A stretch of 53,035 nucleotides of DNA from Liolophura sinensis (taxonomy: Eukaryota; Mollusca; Polyplacophora; Chitonida; Chitonidae). The stretch spans positions 1 to 53,035 of the forward strand of contig NW_027018240.1 in the NCBI RefSeq assembly GCF_032854445.1, read 5' to 3'. The stretch's first letter is position 1, and each line of letters begins with the position of its first letter. The translations under genes were made by a program, and so were the position numbers. Shown here piece after piece: positions 51,158 through 53,035 of this stretch. The notes beneath the pieces are model-generated. The model saw nothing but the letters and a program-made list of their open reading frames with translations, searched no databases and was not told where the DNA came from.

Positions 51158-51604
51158 CTCTTTGAAGTATACCTAACGTTGCCCATCTCTCTAATAGGAA
51201 ATTATTGGGGCCCTGGTACGTGCCCCGGCCCGCGGGAAGCAATGTTTCGCGTACACAAATAATTGGGGTAATTGTGCGTGTAGGCCGGGCGCGTTTCGCG
51301 TACACAAATAATTGGGGTAATGGTGCATGTAGGCCGGGAGAGCGCCAGGGGGGGTCCGGCGAAGGAGAGCATGGTGGGGGCGCTCTTGCCCCCCGGGGAG
51401 CGCGCCAGGGGGTCCGGCAAGGAGAGCATGGTGGGGGCGCTCTTGCCCCCCGGGGAGCGCGCCAGGGGGTCCAGCAAGGAGAGCATGGTGGGGGCGCTCC
51501 TGCCCCCCGGGGAGCGCGCCAGGGGGGTCCGGCCAAGGAGAGCATGGTGGGGGCCGTCCCAGCGCCTGTCCCGCCTATCAAGAAAAAGTACATTCGCTGC
51601 TGCT
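51155..51604 (-). repeat. Polinton 2 right terminal inverted repeat (450 bp)
   Basis: Reverse complement matches 35353-35817 apart from a 5-bp gap near the tip, a 10-bp gap at the GTATAC box and a few substitutions. Ends internally with the ATG of the replication gene (51155-51157). Its tandem repeats mirror the left ones. Confidence 0.92.
51165..51174 (-). promoter_or_regulatory. AGGTATACTT box upstream of the replication gene
   Basis: Single copy, 7 bp upstream of ATG 51157, at the same place as the second box at the left end. Part of the inverted repeat. Confidence 0.5.
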
Positions 51605-52386
51605 CACTGAACTGTCAAATACCAGTATAATGCAACTTAACCATGTCATGAGTAAACTTGTAATATTAAATGTATAATGGAACCTGATCAACTGAACTCT
51701 TATACTACATCACCATATTGCAGTCAGTCATACATTCACCTTACATATACCTGTATTCACTAACATGACATACATGCATTACACTAACGCCTATTAGTTC
51801 AATGTCAAATACAGTATGAAACTAAATATTAACCAAGTGTTAAAATCTATTATTACATTTATCTCTTTTCACTGTCAAAACATATCATAATCTGTAAATC
51901 ATCATGCACTACATGCATAATAATAAATCCTCACTCTTAAATGTCACTTTAGTGTCCCTCAAATGATGTAAACCTCATACTAGGAACAGCAATGTGCATT
52001 TACCTATCAGGAGTTATCGCCCTTGAACTAAACAGTTTGACATGACCTTGTTCTTGCACATCAAACTTATTTTCCTACAATAACCACTCAACCCTATCGA
52101 TCACTTGTACATGCACTAAGCTACAGTATGTCATTCTTGTTTACACCTGAATATCGTAGCATAATAACACAACACATCAGATTCATGTTTATCACGCTGT
52201 AAGTAACTTTCAAGGTCATGACTGCGATCACGCTTGTTTACCGCTTACAGACACCGAAATCTACATGTCTACAAACTTCGAATTTACACACTTAATCGGC
52301 TTATCTATGCCGACAAGACTTATACAGTATAGAGCTTGTATATTCATGTCATAAATAAACCAAAAACTAACAGCTGACATGTCTTA
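51605..52386. other. AT-rich right arm of the unidentified insertion, no gene seen
   Basis: Starts with the CACTGA duplication. AT-rich, without a frame above chance. Continues to the 76-bp direct repeat. Confidence 0.6.
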
Positions 52387-52462
52387 CCTGGGGAGAGCCA
52401 ATTAGATGAATTAGATCAACAAATTTTGGTGTGCGATGAATTGTATTGAAACGAAGGTACAA
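52387..52462 (+). repeat. 76-bp direct repeat, right copy
   Basis: Second copy of the sequence at 34936-35011. Downstream (to 52623) an antisense frame has CFECRKWQKHCKCCKGHC, a Cys-rich fragment of unknown origin. Confidence 0.9.
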
Positions 52463-52623
52463 TGCCCCTTACAGCATTTACAATGCTTTTGCCACTTACG
52501 ACATTCAAAACAAAATAACAGATTTATTTCCCCTATACCGTACATGCTATACGTACTGTTCTCAGGGTCAAAGTTACTGTCAAAATTTAAAAAGGGGACC
52601 CTGCATTTCTTAACGATCTCACA

Positions 52624-53035
52624 TATATTATAAGTTTCTGAATCATTTACCATCTGAGCCACGGGAGACTCTCCTGGACTTGCTTAATAATATTTGGATA
52701 ACTGGTAATTTCCCACCATCATGGAGGGAGGCGTGTATTGTCCCGGTTCCCAAACCGGGTAAGGATCATAATGATCCAAATGATTACCGTCCCATAGCTC
52801 TTACCAGCTGTGTCTGTAAGACTATGTAAGGGATGATTAATGATAGACTTGTTTGGTTTCTTGAAACCAACAAGTTACACTCTAATATTCAATGTGGTTT
52901 TCGGCATGGTAGATCTACCATAGATCACCTTGTTCGATTCGAAACCTTTATTCGCGATGGCTTCATCAATAATGAACATGTGGTGTCCATATTTTTCAAC
53001 CTTGAAAAGGCCTACGACACCACATGGAAATATAG
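52624..53035 (+). pseudogene. LINE D, part 3: reverse transcriptase start
   Basis: LINE D resumes exactly where it stopped at 34890 (apart from the TATA duplication). The translated stretch matches the LINE A fingers region (TGNFPPSWREACIIPVPKPG at 8640-8700) and reaches motif A as FFNLEKAYDTTWKY, where the catalytic Asp has become Asn. Also an in-frame stop near 52826. Continues beyond the window. Confidence 0.87.

Larger units (their letters stand above)
35353..51604. mobile_element. Polinton 2: Polinton/Maverick-like element (16.25 kb) with PolB-helicase-HNH replication gene
   Basis: Starts AGCAGCAG and ends CTGCTGCT, flanked by a perfect 6-bp duplication CACTGA (35347-35352 and 51605-51610): the terminal format expected of Polintons. 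The terminal inverted repeats are 465 and 450 bp, differing by a 10-bp and a 5-bp indel and a handful of substitutions. Fifteen genes: a Cys-rich gene, a structural module from 36974 to 45709, a 99-aa gene, the integrase and the large replication gene. Most are intact; the 430-aa gene, the major capsid gene and the replication gene are broken. No maturation protease was found. Confidence 0.93.
34891..52623. mobile_element. Unidentified insertion in LINE D ORF2, host of Polinton 2
   Basis: LINE D stops at 34890 and continues at 52624 with a 4-bp duplication TATA (34887-34890, 52624-52627). The inserted DNA begins TG and ends CA, as LTR elements do. Without Polinton 2 it is only about 1.5 kb and I find no coding region or full LTR pair. 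The two arms share a 76-bp direct repeat. It may be a non-autonomous LTR-type element or something else. Confidence 0.55.

Noticed and set aside
18961-51604. Prophage or bacterial origin for the capsid and polymerase genes
   Set aside because: Spliced transposon genes, LINEs and SINEs surround them, target duplications lie in LINE DNA, and no bacterial ribosome binding sites or tRNA attachment sites are seen.
34891-52623. LTR retrotransposon with the 76-bp repeats as LTRs
   Set aside because: The 76-bp copies are not at the ends, differ in flanks, and no coding region is left once Polinton 2 is removed; only the TG/CA ends and short duplication fit.

Overview
The window looks like repeat-rich nuclear DNA of a mollusc, most likely a bivalve. 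The basis is two tRNA-derived SINE families I know from bivalve genomes, several copies of an I/Nimb-type LINE with an RNase H domain, a HARBI1-type transposon with a spliced transposase, and AT-rich spacers. I see no host gene, and almost every base from 1 to 53035 belongs to a mobile element. The layout is one of nested insertions.

Left third (1-18960): an antisense LINE (B; 10801-13245 and 279-1448) was split by a full-length sense LINE (A; 1464-10785) with a 15-bp target duplication. LINE A was then hit by two SINEs and a 3.4-kb PIF/Harbinger element (4855-8256, TTA duplication). A degenerate LINE C (13252-16876) follows. It is cut by LINE D, which starts at 16877 and runs off the right edge of the window.

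Right two thirds: LINE D is interrupted by two large Polinton/Maverick-like (virus-like) elements. Polinton 1 (18961-33215, 14.3 kb, 77-bp terminal inverted repeats) sits in LINE D ORF1 and is heavily decayed. Polinton 2 (35353-51604, 16.25 kb, 450-465-bp terminal inverted repeats, CACTGA duplication) is much fresher. It lies inside a further unidentified insertion (34891-52623) in LINE D ORF2. The two Polintons share, in the same order and orientation, a structural module: a candidate minor capsid protein, double-jelly-roll-type major capsid protein, packaging ATPase, a large coiled-coil/membrane protein and several small membrane proteins. Both also share a retroviral-type integrase. I see no Polinton cysteine protease in either.

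The most interesting point is that the replication genes are not homologous. Polinton 1 has a classical protein-primed family-B DNA polymerase (YTDTDS motif). Polinton 2 has instead one ~1300-codon gene that reads SAP-like N terminus, divergent family-B polymerase, superfamily-1-type helicase, HNH nuclease. In both, the replication gene overlaps the integrase gene tail-to-tail by 12-15 nt, as if exchanged at a fixed junction. In Polinton 2 the inverted repeats end exactly at the start codons of the two terminal genes, so one duplicated promoter should drive both. Neither element looks fully functional: Polinton 2 carries two in-frame TAG codons, several indels and a capsid frameshift.
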